Source of the DNA: Petrolisthes cinctipes
Taxonomy: Eukaryota > Arthropoda > Malacostraca > Decapoda > Porcellanidae
DNA: 64,000 bases
Assembly (NCBI GenBank): GCA_033782935.1
Contig: JAWQEG010001313.1
Coordinates: forward strand, 772,001-836,000
Reading direction: 5' to 3'
Shown: positions 62,101 to 64,000 of the stretch, in pieces
Layout: each line of letters opens with the position of its first letter
Numbering within the stretch: position 1 is the first letter of the stretch
Made by a program: the position numbers and the translations under genes
Notes under the pieces: generated by a model
Seen by the model: only the letters and a program-made list of their open reading frames with translations
The model's database searches: none
Told to the model about the DNA's origin: nothing

Positions 62101-64000
62101 ATGACAGGATAGGTAGGGTAAAGGAAGGGAAGGGAAGGGAGAAGAAGGGATAGAGAAGGTAATGACAGGATAGGTAATGTAAAGGAAGGGAAGGGAAGGG
62201 AGGAGAAGGGATAGAGAAGGTAATGACAGGATAGGTAGGGTAAAGGAAGGGAAGGGAAGGGAGGAGAAGGTATAGAGAAGGTAATGACAGGATAGGTTGG
62301 GTAAAGGAAGGGAAGGGAAGGGAGGAGAAGGGATAGGGAAGGTAATGACAGGATAGGTAGGGTAAAGGAGGGGAAGGAGGAGAAGGGATAGGGAAGGTAA
62401 TGACAGGATAGGCAGGGTAAAGGAAAGGAAGGGAAGGGAGGAAAAGGGATAGGGAAGGTAATGACAGGATAGGTAGGGTAAAGGAAGGGAAGGGAAGGGA
62501 GGAGAAGGGATAGAGAAGGTAATGACAGGATAGGTAGGGTAAAGGAAGGGAAGGGAAGGGAGGAGATGGGATAGAGAAGGTAATGACAGGATAGGTAGGG
62601 TAAAGGAAGGGAAGGGAAGGGAGGAGATGGGATAGGGAAGGTAATGACAGGATAGGTAATGTAAAGGAAGGGAAGGGAATGGAGGAGAAGGGATAGGGAA
62701 GGTAATGACAGGATAGGTAGGGTAAAGGAAGGGAAGGGAAGGGAGGAGAAGGGATAGAGAAGGTAATTACAGGAAAGGTTGGGTAAAGGAAGGGAAGGGA
62801 AGGGAGGAGAAAAGATAGGGAAGGTAATGACAGGATAGGTAGGGTAAAGGAAGGGAAGGGAAGGGAGAAGAAGGGATAGAGAAGGTAATTACAGGATAGG
62901 TATTGTAAAGGAAGGGAAGGGAAGGGAGGAGAAGGGATAGAGAAGGTAATGACAGGATAGGTAGGGTAAAGGAAGGGAAGGGAAGGGAGGAGAAGGGATA
63001 GAGAAGGTAATGACAGGATAGGTAGGGTAAAGGAAGGGAAGGGAAGGGAGGAGAAGGGATAGGGAAGGTAATGACAGGATAGGTAGGGTAAAGGAAGGGA
63101 AGGGAAGGGAGGAGAAGGGATAGAGAAGGTAATGGCAGGATAGGTAGGGTAAAGGAAGGGAAGGGAAGGGAAGGCAGAAAAGGGATAGGGAAGGTAATGA
63201 CAGGATAGGTAGGGTAAAGGAAGGGAAGGGAAGGGAGGAGAAGGGATAGAGAATGTAATGACAGGATAGGTAGGGTAAAGGAAGGGAAGGGAAGGGAGGA
63301 GAAGAGATAGGGAAGGTAATGACAGGATAGGTAGGGTAAAGGAAAGGAAGGGAAGGGAGGAGAAGGGATAGAGAAGGTAATGACAGTATAGGTAGGGTAA
63401 AGGAAGGGAAGGGAAGGGAAGGCAGAAGAGGGATAGGGAAGGTAATGACAGGATAGGTAGGGTAAAGGAAGGGAAGCTTAGGGAGGAGAAGGGATAGAGA
63501 AGGTAATGACAGGATAGGTAGAGTAAAGGAAGGGAAGGAAAGGGAGGAGAAGGGATAGAGAATGTAATGACAGGATAGGTAGGGTAAAGGAAGGGAAGGG
63601 AAGGGAGGAGAAGGGATAGAGAAGGTAATGACAGTATAGGTAGGGTAAAGGAAAGGAAGGGAAGGGAAGGCAGAAGAGGGATAGGGAAGGTAATGACAGG
63701 ATAGGTAGGGTAAAGGAAGGGAAGGGAAGGGAGGAGAAGGGATTGAGAAGGTAATGACAGGATAGGTAGGGTAAAGGAAGGGAAGGGAAGGGAGGAGAAG
63801 GGATAGGGAAGGTAATGACAGGATAGGTAGGGTAAAGGAAGGGAAGGGAAGGGAGGAGAAGGGATAGGAAAGGTAATGACAGGATAGGTAGGGTAAAGAA
63901 AGGGAAGGGAAGGGAGGAGAAGGGATAGGGAAGGTAATGACAGGATAGGTAGGGTAAAGGAAGGGAAGGGGAAGGAGGAGAAGGGATAGGGAAGGTAATG

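Larger units (their letters stand above)
42259..64000. repeat. 61-bp satellite array, ~350 copies, continues beyond the window
   Basis: The consensus (+) is AGGATAGGTAGGGTAAAGGA, AGGGAAGGGAAGGGAGGAGA, AGGGATAGGGAAGGTAATGA, C. The pattern shifts by one base per 60-base line, giving a period of exactly 61. Most units differ at only a few sites (GGGATAGGG versus GGGATAGAG is the commonest). Variant units include GAAGGGAAGGCAGAAGAGGG, GAAGGTAAGGGAAGGG and GATAGGTAATGTAAAGG. The + strand is about 90 percent purine. The minus strand of the unit has no TAA, TAG or TGA in any frame, and 61 is not a multiple of 3. It therefore reads through all three phases and yields ORFs up to 2439 and 2275 codons with a 61-residue Pro/Ser/Leu/Phe repeat. 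There is no start context, domain or composition that supports translation. Confidence 0.97.

Overview
This is non-genic eukaryotic DNA, most likely from a decapod crustacean (crab, shrimp or relative); the species cannot be fixed from the window. The grounds are very dense dinucleotide and trinucleotide microsatellites, a CR1-like LINE whose ORF1 carries an SGNH-hydrolase domain, RTE-type LINE relics, Penelope-like relics with a GIY-YIG domain, several small inverted-repeat DNA elements, and a huge satellite array. I see no intact host gene, rRNA, tRNA or prokaryotic feature.

Layout. 1-405: a partial minus-strand ORF with a SAP-like motif that runs off the left edge. 0.85-2.3 kb: nested inverted-repeat elements and a ~100-bp repeat cluster. 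2.7-8.5 kb: microsatellites and minisatellites around a 5'-truncated Penelope-like element (4.27-5.37 kb, minus). 8.5-13.6 kb: a nearly full-length CR1-like LINE (plus) with intact ORF1 and an ORF2 broken by four stops and one frameshift. 14.25 kb: an inverted fragment of the same LINE's 3' end. 14.4-19.4 kb: inverted-repeat DNA elements, including a MITE with a perfect 8-bp target duplication (15138-15374) and a Tc1/mariner-like MITE (18527-19416). 20.0-22.0 kb: two LINE relics facing each other. 24.2-24.6 kb: a 36-bp minisatellite. 24.6-27.7 kb: a decayed but nearly complete RTE LINE (minus) holding a 201-bp SINE-like insertion with a 12-bp target duplication. 28-32.4 kb: sparse sequence with short duplications. 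32.5-34.5 kb: a C-rich minisatellite, then a 1.6-kb element with long inverted repeats and a nested hAT-like MITE. 34.8-35.7 kb: minisatellite and (CT)n.

35.85-64.0 kb is an almost continuous polypurine (+ strand) domain: a GT/GGAAGGAGGGAGGG minisatellite (35.85-39.41 kb), a degenerate ~80-bp repeat (39.41-40.08 and 41.83-42.26 kb, split by a 1.7-kb segment with a Penelope-like piece), then about 350 copies of a 61-bp satellite that continues past the right edge. The 61-bp unit has no stop in any minus-strand frame, so it produces ORFs of up to 2439 codons that are artefacts. Within the array, variant markers recur at 2014, 2196, 1715 and 2014 bp, which shows higher-order repeat structure.

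No genes work together here. The biology visible is transposition, decay, nested insertion and tandem-repeat expansion.
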